Shown piece by piece: positions 13,651 to 24,909 of a stretch of DNA of 64,000 nt. A model generated the notes under the pieces. The model was not told the DNA's origin and made no database searches. It worked only from the letters and a program-made list of their open reading frames with translations. The translations under genes and the position numbers were made by a program. Position 1 is the stretch's first letter; every line of letters starts with the position of its first letter. Source of the stretch: Alligator mississippiensis (lineage: Eukaryota; Chordata; Crocodylia; Alligatoridae). The stretch is from positions 92,952,261 to 93,016,260 of the forward strand of contig NC_081829.1 of NCBI RefSeq assembly GCF_030867095.1, given 5' to 3'.

Positions 13651-14620
13651 CCTTGGAAAGAAGACTTACCTTATCTCGGAAAGTCCACCAAGACAAAAAG
13701 AGCTGTAGAAGAGCCAAGCACCGATACAAATCTACTGAACAGGTATGTTATAAGATGCTCACAATCACTGTTCACTTCAGGACATTCACCCACCAACTAA
13801 AGCGGTCAAGATTTTCAAGGGTAATGAGGTCGGTTTTAAAAACGTCAGTCATTTACTTAAAACCCTGAAACGCACCTGAGTATATGCATTTTCTCTCCTA
13901 TCTATAGAGACACTAGACTAAAAAGCAATAGCTTGGCATGTCTGAGCCTGAGAAATTGAAATGGGTGCTATATTAATGCATTTAAGGACCGGTTGTGCCA
14001 GGATAGTGCACAGATCTGTGCCTGAATTACAACGCTCAAAGGGAGTCCAGCAGCCACATAACAACCTACCTTTCCCCTATTTTGAGAGGGTAAAAAGGTG
14101 GGCCCGTGTTGGTTGCCGTGCATGGGGATGCATTTTGCTCTAGGTAAACGTGCCTTTTTCTTTTTTATACATATATCTTCTTTAATCAGCTGTTTTAGCT
14201 GCCTCGGTTTGGAGCCCTCTCGCTCCATCCAAAGTAGCTGCTATCAGTCAAAACTTTCAAAAACCCAATGTATATTTAAAGCCCTCTTATTTCAAAATGT
14301 GCAATGTGTGCTAGTTTTACCAGTTGAAAACCATTATTGTGGAAAGGGACCTGACAAGGTCTTGCATGCACACGCACTGAGCTCCAAGTTGGGGGAATTT
14401 CATCCACTGAGGCACAAAACTGATCTAATGAATTGTGAAGATCACTGCACTGAACAAACACATTTTCTTTTTGATTAAATTATAACCAGACCTAGCTTCC
14501 CCTGCTAGTGTCAGGGTTACAATTGAGAAGTAAAATATGACCTAGAAACAAGGTTGTTAGTATAGCAGCAGCAGCAATGCTATTAATTGCTTAAAATAAA
14601 ATACAAAATATTGCACTGGT

Positions 14621-14623
<3 letters not shown>

Positions 14624-14651
<28 letters not shown>
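14624..14651. repeat. (CA)n microsatellite
   Basis: Uninterrupted AC dinucleotides, about 14 units, lying just beyond the inferred TCF7L2 3' end. Confidence 0.95.
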
Positions 14652-14871
14652 CATTTTACGGGGCACAGGAAGAGCCTTCTATGAAACGCATCTAACAATA
14701 CAAGGGTAGGGTTGCCCCCAAAGTACTTTATGTTACTAAAGACCATTTCTCATGAGTAAAACTGGCCAAAACCAGGCAAAATTATCATGAAACACCCTAG
14801 CAAATTTTGCACATCTTGTAAATCTACTCGACCAGAGTAAAATGCAGTCAACACAAATGAGTTGACAAGTC

Positions 14872-16671
14872 ATTCTCTGCACATACTAAGTTGCTTTTAT
14901 TAATCCAGAACTGCATGCTACAGATACTGTACAGCATGAACATTTATTCATTACAAAAAATGGCTTCCAAACCATTAAAAATGAAAAATCGGAATAAGAG
15001 CATAAAACGGAACAGTAACATCACAACTGTTAGGAAACATTCAAAGTATTCACAAAAAATGTTATAGTTAGCATTTTAATAAACCAGAGAAAAATCTGAG
15101 ACAGTTTTACAATCGCTTCATGTCAACTACAATGGCACTGAATGAACAGATGAACAATTTTTCAGCTTTATACAGCGTTTTTTGCAACATCAACATGCCT
15201 AGGATTTTTTTTTTTTGTTTTAAGTTTGCTACCTACCTGTATGTAGTAAGTGTACATAAAAGTGGCAGTCTGATTTTCCTTTTATGAATATTCTAATATA
15301 CAGAATTTGGCCCTTAAGGGTTTACACCTCTTCATTTTAAATGCTTTCCGGACAATCTGCTACCAAACACATCTGTTATAGGTGACATTAAAACTACATA
15401 CATATCTACCTATGTAACATCACAGCAAAACATGATGAACAAAAAAATTACAGCATTAAAAAAAAAAATAATAATAAAAAGTCATTGGGAGAAAAGTTAG
15501 AAGTCACTGAGAAATTTGGCACATAAAAATTTTTGCACACAGTCTACAGTCCTAATGTCGCAGGGGATTCAACTGCAGTTCTGAACGAGACGCTTGGACG
15601 TTACTAAAAATTCCCTTGCTAAATTTTCAAGTCTTTGCGTTTGTGTGTATGCGTGTGTGTATGCGTAATGGCTTTTGATTTACTTATCTTTACACTATTG
15701 ATCCTTTAAAATGCATCTGCAAATGTCCTTTTGGTGGCAACTGTGTTTCATACAGAAAAAAAAAAAAAAAGAAATGAAAACAACAAAACAAAAACAAAAC
15801 CCCCCCTCCCCCCCCCGAAAAAATATATATATACACATTTATATATAAACTTAAAAACCTTGTACAAATGAGTTGTTATATATAAGATGCTTACACTAAA
15901 GGGGAAAAAAACTTTATACAATGTTTCAAGGGGGAGAAAAGGAAAAAAAACATTTAAAAAGGGACAACATACAGATACAACAAGCAATCTCTAAAGCAAT
16001 AAATACTACTGGTCCAATAGCGTTGTGATACTTTTAATTGTGTGTAGCATTCCCTCCCCCAAAAAGAACAACACCATGGAACAAGGTATATTAACACATT
16101 TTTAACCCTTTGTTTCTGTACATTTAAACAATAACAAGTAACATCACAATAAAGGTTGTTTCACACGAGGAAGAAAAAAAAAAAGTAACGGCACGGCATT
16201 CATTGTGCCCTTAAAGGTTTAAAAACCAGATGTAAAATGATTGGTTCGCAAGCTCGTATTTAATACAAATAATAAAGAACCAACACCTTCTGCGAGGGCT
16301 GCTTCAAAATTGCTTCTCTTTTATTTTTTAAAATCAGTCTTTAAAACTAAGCTATTGGAACTACATAACAGTTATGTATATATATATATTTTTTAAACGC
16401 TACAAAGACTTTAAACAGCTGTTGATAAAAATTTTGGCAGAATCATGAGGCTTTCTCATCTACATATTTAAAAGGAGAAATTGAAATAACGATGGGTCAA
16501 ATATTGACCAATGAACTCGATAAACATCAACTAATGTAGCCATATGGCACGAATTTAAACAAAAAACAAAAACCCGAGGGGGGAAAAAAACAAAACAGAA
16601 CACCAAAACAACCAAAATAACTGATCCAAAATACCCAACACGTTAAAAATAAAGGGCTAAAGAGGCTAAAG
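14872..16671 (-). other. TCF7L2: TCF7L2 3' untranslated region
   Basis: This follows the TAG stop at 16674-16672 in the same terminal exon and runs to an inferred cleavage site about 20-25 nt past the last poly(A) signal. It is about 1.8 kb, AT-rich and full of A/T runs, including a near-continuous AU-rich stretch at about 15,770-15,990. The length is similar to what I recall for the mammalian TCF7L2 3'UTR. The exact end is an estimate and alternative, more proximal poly(A) sites are possible. Short open frames inside it, such as the hydrophobic one at 15748-15987, arise from homopolymers. Confidence 0.7.
14896..14901 (-). terminator. TCF7L2: Distal poly(A) signal AATAAA of TCF7L2
   Basis: On the minus strand the sequence reads GATTAATAAAAGCAACTTAG. 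A second AATAAA lies 47 nt upstream in the transcript (14943-14948). Either could direct cleavage; the distal one fits a 3' end near 14,872-14,880. Confidence 0.6.
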
Positions 16672-17107
16672 CTATTCTAAAGACTTGGTTACAAGTGACA
16701 GTGGCTGGGGCTGTGTCCCGGCCAACGAATTATGGGAATGCAAAGAGGATGTTGAAGGTTGTGCTAACGATGAGGAGGGTGCTGCTGACGGCTGTAAAGT
16801 GGCAGGCTGATGATCCAATGCCCCGTTCTGACAATTAGTAGCAGACAGGGCGCTGGGCTTGCTGGCGGAGGTTTCGGTCAGGACTAAAGAGGATGGCGGT
16901 GGCATCAGGGAGAGGTGTGCCAGCGGGTCGGGTTTCAATGTGAGCGAGAGAGGTTGCGTTTGTTCAGTCTGTGGCTTTGAGTCTCTTGGGGGGGAGGCTA
17001 GCATGTTAGGAGACGAAGGAGGAGAGTCTAGTAAGCTTCCATCTGAAGAGGGTGGGCTGACGCAGCTGCCTTCACCTTGTATGTAGCGAACGCACTTTTT
17101 TTTTCTC
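16672..17107 (-). CDS. TCF7L2: TCF7L2 terminal coding exon (E-type C-terminus)
   Basis: The exon starts after a TTTCTAG acceptor at 17108 and ends at TAG 16674-16672. In the E-type frame it completes a split Arg codon and begins RKKKCVRYIQGEGSC, supplying the fourth cysteine and basic end of the C-clamp, a second DNA-binding module that reads a GC-rich helper site beside the Wnt response element. A proline/serine-rich tail follows. It contains two PLSL motifs, QPLSLTLKPDPLAHL near the middle and QPLSLVTKSLE at the end, matching the CtBP-binding type known in TCF7L2. The VTKSLE terminus separates this gene from LEF1, TCF7 and TCF7L1. The middle of the tail is the least conserved part compared with human. 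From the other splice phase the same exon is read in a second frame (separate entry). Confidence 0.96.
17028..17107 (-). CDS. TCF7L2: Alternative reading frame of the last exon (short C-terminus)
   Basis: If the upstream exon ends in phase 1 (the 49-bp exon or the 51-bp exon joined directly), the terminal exon is read one base shifted. It then gives GEKKSAFATYKVKAAASAHP and six more residues ending in Tyr, with a TAG stop at 17030-17028. From memory this 26-residue tail matches the short-tail human isoforms. The resulting protein lacks a complete C-clamp and the CtBP motifs. The frame is therefore real coding sequence that overlaps the E-type frame over 80 bp, and both frames are constrained. 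Confidence 0.8.
17096..17104 (-). repeat. TCF7L2: A9 mononucleotide run in coding sequence
   Basis: Nine consecutive A's on the coding strand (nine T's on the plus strand), near the 5' end of the terminal exon and encoding the Lys run of the C-clamp. The orthologous human A9 run is known as a frameshift hotspot in mismatch-repair-deficient colorectal tumours. A one-base slip switches the two overlapping frames. Confidence 0.9.
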
Positions 17108-19876
17108 CTAGAAACAGGGAGAGAGTTATCTGTGAATAAAGGGCAAAAACACTCATGGAGAAAGTTATCTAAAGCAAAAGAGCCACAAATAAAACTACGC
17201 AGGGCTCAGGAAACTTTGCACCCAGAGCCTATGGCAGACCTAAAAGTGTTGCTGGGTGTACGTCAGCAACGGCGATCTTAAGGAACCTAATGTCTAGCTG
17301 GAAGATTTGGACAGAAGACACAAAGTCTCTGTAAGCCTCTTGGTTCAGGCAATTTAAAAGAAAAAAAATAAATCAATAAATCGGATGCCAGGTCTTTAAG
17401 CCCAGTACGTTAGTCTCTGATCTGTGCTTCCCTTAAACAAAATAAAAAATGAAACCTGATAAAATAAAAAAAAAAAAATTAGAGAAAGCTAACCAATTTT
17501 CCAAATTGCCCTATATCGCTATCAGAGGCTGGCGGTGAAGCATCGGACATCTGAAGGCAGAGACAACACCACCTTTGCAAAGCAACGGTAGCGGTGAACA
17601 ATGGCACATGCTTTTGTGGTGATGGTTGTTGTTTTCGGTTAGGAACTGCACCGAATCCAGAGAGGTCAGAGTCAGGTAGAAAGAAAACAGAAGAGAAGAG
17701 CAAGAAAAACGAGCAACCGAAGGAAAAGAAAACTAGAAGAAGAACAGGGGAAATGGAAAATGATCCAAAATAACAAGAATAACTGGTTGTATGGCCTGCA
17801 GGTTGTGGTTTGAAGCAAGTTAATTTTTCTTTTCTCTTTCTGGGGGGGGAGGAGTTGGTTTTGGGGGCTGGTTTTTCTTCTGCATTTTGGGGGATTTTCC
17901 TCCGAGAGGCCATAACTATCATCTTAAAGCAGGATTCCAATCTCAGTCAGTTGAAGAGCTCGACAACAGGCGTAAAGATGAGGAGCAACATGGAATTTAG
18001 TTTACACCACGAGTGATACGTGTCTCACAAGAAATGAAGCCCTTAAAAAAACCAAAAAACCCCCCAAAACCAAACTCTGACCAAAACAAATCTCTCCTCC
18101 CTCTGTCCACTTTGTAATGTCATGGAGTAACGAACAGCAGATGAGTTTTGCCACGTCTCTCTTGCCGCGTGGATGCAAGACCATTCTAGTTGTAGGAGAA
18201 AACCAATTCGGTACAGGACTAAAGCATCTCGCAGAAAGAAAGTCTGGAGCCAAATCAACTCTTCGAGTGAAACCTCCCCAAACACAACTTGTCTATGGGG
18301 AGATCTAAAGCAAACCAGCATTGCTTCGCCCAAAATATTACTGCCATAAGTCTTTTTTTTATAGTTCAACTATCCAAAGAGATGAAAGAATGCATCTCTA
18401 ACCAAATTCCAGTGGATACAACACAACTGCTAAGATAACCCAATAAAGCAAGGCCACACCAAGTGGACAGAAACAAGGGCTAGTTGTCCATCTGACTCCC
18501 CGTGCAGAAAAGGAAGGGCGCTGGGTAAAATTCCCCCAGCGACGTAAGCAAAGACTGCTCCATTCAGCTCAATGGATTTGCTTCCACTTGCACGGAGAAT
18601 GTATTTGGACCAACGGGCTTTTTGTTTTATCAACCCAGATGGTGGAAATAAGCCTCTCTGCTTTTTGTCTTCACTGTGGTGCTGCTTTCTATGGAGACCC
18701 GAGTCTCAGCTACTCGGTCACACTGAGATATATTTTGTCCGTGGTCAGGAACAGAATAGCCAACCGGGCACCCCACCTCTCATCAGCTCCAACAGAAGGA
18801 TTTGGCAAATCTGAAAGCTTTGCAAAATCCTCTTTCCAAAAGTAAAGCAACAGATTGAGGTTCTGCTTTAAACGTTCACACAGCAAGGTAAATGGTTAGG
18901 GCTATTAGAGTTTTAACCACGTTAGCCTGCAGATCAATACATGCTACAACTAAAATAAAAAAAATAAAAATCCATGCACTTAAAGATGTTATAAAACAAA
19001 ACCAAACCAAAAATAAAGAATGAGAAAGAGACAGAAAGAGAGAACAAGTGAAGAAGGTGTCAGGCAGCAAACCATGCTTTATTAGAAGCAAAGTTAAAAG
19101 ATAGAAAAAGCAACTTGGTGGGCTCAAAACAGAACCTGGTTAAATTCCTAACGTCAAACAACAACACCGGAAACATGTGGGCATTAGACGACTACAGGAA
19201 CTGGGCTGGATTAGTTCTGCCATTGCCTACCCACCCCCAGACTGATCGCTTTTTTGGTATGAATTTGTGTAATGCTTGCTACCTTAACCGCAATTCAAAA
19301 CAGTCGGTTTGTACAGCAGCTGGGAATAGACTTCCATGAGGTTCTGAAACCATCATGGTCAATGGCTATTTAAAAAATCAAAATAAATTAAAAAAAAAAA
19401 ATCTAAGTTCCTGCCATAAAGAGACCCAAACTGTGCTTGCCTTATGAACCCCAGTAGTCTAAAAAGCAATCAGCGTCTTTGATCTTAAAAGGAGCTGAAA
19501 TGGCTCATTATTTTGCAGGAGAGAATCAAACCATTCAGGGCGTGGGCTCAATATCCTAAATTTGATATATTTCTGTTTTTTTTAAAAACAAGTTTTATTT
19601 TTGGCTCGTGGTTGACAAGAAGAGGCAGAGTTTCTCATGGCCAGGGCATGAAGGGGTAGGGCTGGGCTGTTAATATCCTTTCCAAGGTAGAACACTATTC
19701 TAGCATAGTAAACTCTTTTCCTTTCACTTTAGTTATTTTAGGACGACACTCTTTTCCACTGCTACTTTCTCCTTCTGTGGATTGTTTAATTTAACAGAGA
19801 CCTGCCTCCCAGGTTGTGCCATTCCCCTTGTGCACTATTAGCTCTGTCTGAAGCACAGACGTGCATGCGTGTGCAT

Positions 19877-19894
19877 GTGTGTGTGTGTGTGTGT
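19877..19894. repeat. (TG)n microsatellite
   Basis: About nine TG units following a TGCATGCGTGTGCATG lead-in. Confidence 0.9.
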
Positions 19895-19989
19895 ACCTGT
19901 TCGGCAAGGAGCATGCAAAAAAATCATTAGAAGGCTACAGGCCAAATCTGTCACATATGGGTTAAGTTTATGTAAGGAAGTCACTACAG

Positions 19990-20165
19990 AGTAGGGATTA
20001 AGTGCAGAGCTGTGAACCAGGTGCTCCCAAGCTCTTAGCCCTACTTCCATATGGATTCAACGTGTGCCCTTGGTCACCCCATCTGTAAAATGGGCATAAG
20101 GATGCTACAGCTCGTTACACATTGTGAGGATTAGGACTGGTGCACTGTTTTGAAATCTGTTAAGT
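19990..20165 (+). mobile_element. MIR-like SINE remnant
   Basis: Landmarks appear in MIR order: CAGAGTAGGGATTAAGTGCAG, then CCCATCTGTAAAATGGGCAT, then CATTGTGAGGATTA and GTTAAGTGCTATATA. This is one of the better preserved MIR-like copies in the window. Assigned by eye. Confidence 0.7.
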
Positions 20166-22325
20166 GCTATATATCAACGTTAATGAAGTCAATAGGGCTG
20201 CACCCATTCCTATCACCAGTGAAACTAGCCCTAAAACACTGTCCCGAAAACTAAGGACACTGCTATTGCCAAGGATGAAAGTCACAGATAATGACAAGGG
20301 TTCTCTGCCTTCCACCTACGGTGACCAAAGATGTCTTGCTTTGTGTTGCATTATCAAACCACACATCTTTAGAGCCTATTCCCCAAAGAACCTCTACTGA
20401 AAATCACCTTTCTATACGTAAGAACCTACAATGATTGGGACCAGCACCAGGACAACTGTGCAATCAACTCTGCCTAATGAGAAAATGCCACAATGCATGA
20501 AAAAAAAATAAAAAAAGCTGTCAACAAATATAAAACTAGGAGCTCTGTCCTTATAAAAGGCATTTATTTGGCTCCAGTCAAAAGTACATAATGAAAACCG
20601 TCCCAACAAAACGGATTCTGACCTGCAGCAACGGTTGCCTAACAAAACAGAAGTAAACGTAGGCAAACTAAAGTGAGAAAGGATTTTAATTGCTATAGCA
20701 CACAACCAATGTGCTGCCAAAGTGATAATCCTATGGATCAAAGTAAAAGCCCTTCTAATGATAAAATGCATCTTTAAAAGGTATGATGTTAACTTAAATG
20801 GATAAGGAATGATAAATGATCCAAAACTGATGTAAAAACTAATCTGTACACTGACTGAGCATACAAAGTTTGATGAGTGTCAAATATAGGGTCTATAAAC
20901 TACACAAGCATCTACTGAATGTGGACCCTAAATTAACCTAGTACGGTCCAATGAAATACAGCATAAGAGTCTCTAGCTATTACAAGATTCAAGCCGAGTA
21001 CTTCACAGTCAGGGGCTATTCAATAAATCTAGGCAAATTTTTTTCCTCCATTTTAAAGGGGTTTTTGTTTTGTTTTTGGGGGGTGGGTGGGGTATTGTTG
21101 CTTTTTTTAAATTGCTACTTTCAAAGATATTTAACATTGACACGGACATCTAAATGATTTGTCTTTGCACCTCACATACAACTCACAGTACTAAGCATGC
21201 ATCTAATGGCATTTATTAGTGCTCAAATGTAGGAGAATGCAGTCCTCTGAAGCCTTCTCTTATCTACTGTTTAGACATTCGTCAATCCATGTTTGCACTT
21301 GGAATCAAGGGAAACAAAAGGATTGTGTGCATGCACGTAATGTGATGAACATCTGATCTGGGGTCTACATGAGATGAAGCACATGGCAAGGGCATGAACC
21401 AGGGGGAGGGGGGGGGGAGACAATAGGTACTACATACAGAGTGTGGTTGGAGTTGAAATACCTACCATCATAATATTCCAAATTCAAAGACTGCTTGTAT
21501 CAGAACAAAGAAACAACAAATTTAACCAAATGTGGTCATTAAGGAAAAGGAGTGAGAAAAGAGCTAGTTGGTATCCCTCCACCAAGAAAGAAGTACCTAC
21601 TGAGTTATCCGTGGAATGACAGGTTTGGTTTAAACTGTAGTAGAACATGGGCTGTCGAAATTTGGGTTCTTGGTGTCTTTCACTTCCTTTTTAAAGCTGA
21701 AAACTGGCCTACCAAAGCTGCGATTAGTATTTTTTTTTTCTCTACAGCTCATGAGTTTACAGCTCACTTGCTGGTCAAATTGCAAGAATTTCTTTCCAGC
21801 TTTAAAAAAATGGCATAGGATCGTTTCAAAATATGATAAGTTACAGAAATATCTTCAGATTGATCTAGATGCATTTAAAATTTTTCCAAATGCGCCAATG
21901 GGATGAGAACCACATAAGCTGTAAACACTGGCTTATATACCTCTAATCACAAAGAAAAATACCAGTGCTGCAGATCACAGACTTTTAGCCCTTTGGAGAC
22001 AGTGGACACACACACACACAAACAGACGCAGTGTCAATGTCCACCTAAGCATTTCCTTTTTGCTGACAGGTCTGAAAAGTCCCAGCTTTATACACCTCAA
22101 GTTTGGCTTGGTCCCAATTCTACCACCAGGGAGAAGTTATTGGTAAAGAAAGATAGGAAATGGCATTAAAAAAATTAGCAAGGTATTTTGAAGATTATTA
22201 GCGACTGATGCCATGGGAGAGAGGAAGGTGGAAGGGGAGGGAGAAAAGGTTAAAAAATAAATCACACAAATGCACTAAGAGGACAGACTTCTTTTATTTC
22301 CCCAAAGGCCTATTGGGTAGTATAC

Positions 22326-22398
22326 CTGCATGGTTTGCACCATAAACTCTGTCGGTCAAGCCCGAACAATGCCCGACACTTCTTTGGAGTATTTGCAT
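22326..22398 (-). CDS. TCF7L2: TCF7L2 alternative C-clamp exon B (73 bp)
   Basis: The exon has acceptor TGCTAACAG before 22398 and donor GTATAC after 22326. It encodes [20 protein letters not shown] followed by CKPCR, with the first and last codons split. It is a homologue of the 73-bp exon at 22967-23039, with the same length and phases (in 1, out 2) and the same KKCRA-FGLD-Q-WC-PCR cysteine framework. The CRARF motif is changed to CRALF and NNWCGPC to SLWCKPC. In human the same exon gives the alternative C-clamp variant; the residue here is Ser where I recall Thr. It can be used instead of exon A. Using both exons shifts the frame and hits TGA at 22358-22356. Confidence 0.95.
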
Positions 22399-22966
22399 CT
22401 GTTAGCATAAGGTAAACACAAAAAATACAACACAATGGTGGATAGAGCTCATTTGGACGTGTCATCTTAGCTACAGCTACGTTTCTCGTTAATCGTCTCA
22501 GTTTTATTTGGTAATCTCCCCTGGCACCAATGGTATGAAAGAAAGAGGACTTCCACAATGAGCCAAAACAAAAAAATCTCTAAGACCATGACACTGCTGT
22601 GCTCTTGCCCAGGATCTGTACCACGCTCAGTGCTGTATTATCAGAGGGCCTTGGTCATGTTCAGAGAGAATGCAACATTTCTCGGGAGAAGGCTGGGACG
22701 GCAGGATTGTGTTTGCAGTCACGGATCAGATATGCTTAGGCTGATGCTGTTTTACAGTGGGTTTTTGGCTAGCGGCAGCAAGGAGGAAGGAAATAAAAAG
22801 CAGAACCCTTTCAGAGAGAAGATAACTCATGGCAGTGTCCCACTCCCTTGTGTCTCCTAGATCACAACACAGAGCTACAAAGCAACAAGGCAGGAAAAAA
22901 AAGGGGAAAGTACCAAATAAACCAGCTGCAAATCAGCCATAGCGAGTCTGGGAAAACTATACACAC
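22399..22966 (-). other. TCF7L2: Short intron between the two C-clamp exons
   Basis: 568 bp from the donor GTGTGTATAG to the acceptor TTATGCTAACAG. No repeat or other feature is recognised. An intron this short between homologous exons fits a tandem exon duplication. Confidence 0.9.
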
Positions 22967-23039
22967 CTGCAGGGGCCGCACCAGTTATTCTGTTGATCAA
23001 GGCCAAAGCGCGCTCGGCATTTCTTAGGAGCGCTCAGGT
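22967..23039 (-). CDS. TCF7L2: TCF7L2 C-clamp exon A (73 bp)
   Basis: The exon has acceptor CTCATTCAG and donor GTGTGTATAG. It encodes [20 protein letters not shown] then CGPCR, the canonical CRARF half of the C-clamp with three of the four zinc-binding cysteines (KKC, WC, PC). The fourth comes from KKKC in the terminal exon. It matches human TCF7L2 at every residue I can recall. Splicing into the terminal exon gives the E-type frame. The acceptor follows an unusually purine-rich stretch on the plus strand (about 23,046-23,145), that is, a long pyrimidine tract upstream of the exon on the coding strand. Confidence 0.96.
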
Positions 23040-24200
23040 CTGAATGAGTTCAAGAAAGAAGCGAGCAGAAAAAGGAGAGAGAGAAAAGGGGAAAAAAAAA
23101 AGAGAAAGATAAAAATAAGAAAAAAAATAAAAATAAAAAAAAGGGAATAAAATCAATGTCCTTGTTATTAATTGCAAAATATCGACTTGATTTCAAAGTT
23201 AAGAAAAAAATAGTGATAATCACATTTTTATTCAACTCTTGAAATGATCTGTTGCAATTAAAGCTGCAGTATCCCTTTCTCAAGGACTGGCTCTTTCTCA
23301 TTTAAGAGAGCAGGTAGAGGAAAGTGATTATGGTTTCTTTAACGTGATGTTTCTGGCACGCCTTTTTTTTCCTCTCTTTTATGGTGGGAGGGTAGGGAAG
23401 GAAGAAAAGAAGCTAAGTATGGAAGTTAGATCTTGAACATGCTTTTTCCTTCAACTCAGATGCAAACAAAAATAAGAGAAAAGGAAAAAAAAAAAGAAAA
23501 TCATATCTATTGGGATAATGCAGCTTTTGGGAAAAAAAATCATTTTTTATTTAAATTTTTCTATTTTCATTTCTTTTTTTCTTTTTTTTTTTTAAAGGAA
23601 TGAATAAGAGTAAGCAGATTGCAGAATGAACGTGTTAGCAGCAGCCGGGGGGGTGAAGCATGGGAAGAGGGGCTTGTTAGTATAGCTAGTGAACTGCAAT
23701 GAATAGGCTTAAGCAAGAAAGCAAACCAAAACCAAAACAAAAAACCAAAACAAAAAAATAAACCAAAACTAAAATAATAAAGAAAAATTGCGTATGCATG
23801 CTAATATGAGAAGACTTAGTGGGAGCCATGAAAAATGCCATTAGATTAAGGAGGTTCAATACAGAATTGCTTATATCCTTTTTTCAGTCTCTTTAAAGAA
23901 ATACTGCATATTCAATTTGCACAGTTAGTACAACTCTGAGTTATTTTTTACTGCATTACTGTTTTCATAGCAATTCTTACGAAAAACCAAAAAAAAAAAA
24001 AAAAAAAAACAAATTAAAAAAATACTACCAAACATGTTATAGATAGATATAAATATATATGTAAATACTATCAAAACTTTCTGGATGGTATTTTTTCATT
24101 AAATATTATAAGTATTTAATGTTAAATTCTAAAATGGCAGGAAAAAAAATTAAAAAGCAGTTCATAAACTATTTTAAATGACTCAAAATGACATTAGCAC
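23040..24200 (-). other. TCF7L2: TCF7L2 intron
   Basis: 1.16 kb and very AT-rich, with an A-run of more than 15 at about 23,989-24,009, several T-runs and the pyrimidine tract next to the downstream exon. No other feature was seen. Confidence 0.9.
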
Positions 24201-24251
24201 CTGTAATCGGAGGAAGTGAAAGGCAAGGATTTAGGAAACATTCGCTGTGTT
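24201..24251 (-). CDS. TCF7L2: TCF7L2 alternative exon (51 bp)
   Basis: The exon has a TTTTTTCAG acceptor and a GTGCTAATG donor. It encodes EHSECFLNPCLSLPPIT with a split Glu codon at the start and one base left over at the end. 51 bp is a multiple of three, so inclusion does not change the frame. It inserts 17 residues between the nuclear localisation tail and the C-clamp. The peptide matches the human optional insert. The donor GTGCTA is weaker than those of neighbouring exons, which fits optional use. Confidence 0.93.
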
Positions 24252-24860
24252 CTGAAAAAAAAGAACAAATTATACAAAGTCTTGAAAAAAATTAAGTCAG
24301 GGCTTCTTCAAAATCGACTATGAGATTGCCTATGCAGTATTTCTAATTTCCTATAAAGAATGGCAAACCTCCTTAATTTAAAATGGGCATGATTTACCAC
24401 TGTAAGGCATGCATCAGAACACACAGGTACAGCCCAATTAATATCAAATGCCTACACACGGACACGTACATGCGCATATTCTCACACACACACACACACA
24501 CACACACGTACATACACCCACGCACACCCCCACGCACACAATAAGAGGACAACTTGATAACAATGGCATAGGCATTACAGCTATGGTTCTGCAGTTAAAG
24601 GCTCTGTGATTATTAAGTTACAAATTCAACTAACATTACAATGCGCTTTCCATGCAATGGTCGTTAACTAAGAGGGCAGTACTAAGCAATTAAATTCAAA
24701 TGCATTACAAACAAACAGGCTAACTATGGGAGGAACTGGCTACCCAGAAGGCCAGGAGAACCTTGCCTTAGACTTCTCCCCACCTCCCTCCACCTTAGGA
24801 ATGGGAGGCCAGAGTCTCCATTGTTCCTCTAAGAATGGTATATTGACTTATTCTACTTAC
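24252..24860 (-). other. TCF7L2: TCF7L2 intron with CA repeat
   Basis: 609 bp. It contains a (CA)n run at 24483-24507 followed by degenerate CA-rich sequence to about 24540 on the plus strand. Nothing else was recognised. Confidence 0.9.
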
Positions 24861-24909
24861 CATTGGTCTCTCCTGGCTGCTTATCCCTTTTCCTCTTCTT
24901 CTTCTTTCC
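24861..24909 (-). CDS. TCF7L2: TCF7L2 exon for the nuclear localisation tail (49 bp)
   Basis: The exon has acceptor TTTCCTGCAG and donor GTAAGTAGAA. It encodes GKKKKRKRDKQPGETN plus one base of the next codon. This basic tail directly follows the HMG box; it is the nuclear localisation signal and adds to DNA bending and binding. It ends in phase 1, so what follows sets the C-terminus. The 51-bp exon or direct splicing to the last exon gives the short frame, while either 73-bp exon gives the long E-type frame. RDKQPGETN distinguishes TCF7L2 from LEF1. Confidence 0.96.

Larger units (their letters stand above)
1..14870. other. Intergenic DNA downstream of TCF7L2
   Basis: No exon, long conserved reading frame or RNA gene was recognised here. 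Open frames are short (at most about 150 codons), start at random ATGs and lack recognisable protein motifs. The stretch holds a 37-bp minisatellite, MIR-like and CR1 fragments, a CA microsatellite and GC-rich unclassified repeats, listed separately. The rest is AT-rich sequence. From human synteny, TCF7L2 is followed by a long gene-poor interval, so regulatory elements are plausible, but none can be proved from one sequence. Confidence 0.7.
17108..22325 (-). other. TCF7L2: TCF7L2 intron before the terminal exon
   Basis: 5.2 kb between the donor GTATAC after 22326 and the acceptor TTTCTAG at 17108. It holds a TG microsatellite (19877-19894), a MIR-like SINE (about 19990-20165), homopolymer runs and otherwise unremarkable AT-rich sequence. 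No further alternative exon was recognised. Confidence 0.85.

Noticed and set aside
15748..15987. Hydrophobic 79-codon frame resembling a membrane peptide
   Set aside because: It is produced by A/T homopolymers in the TCF7L2 3'UTR; a low-complexity artefact.
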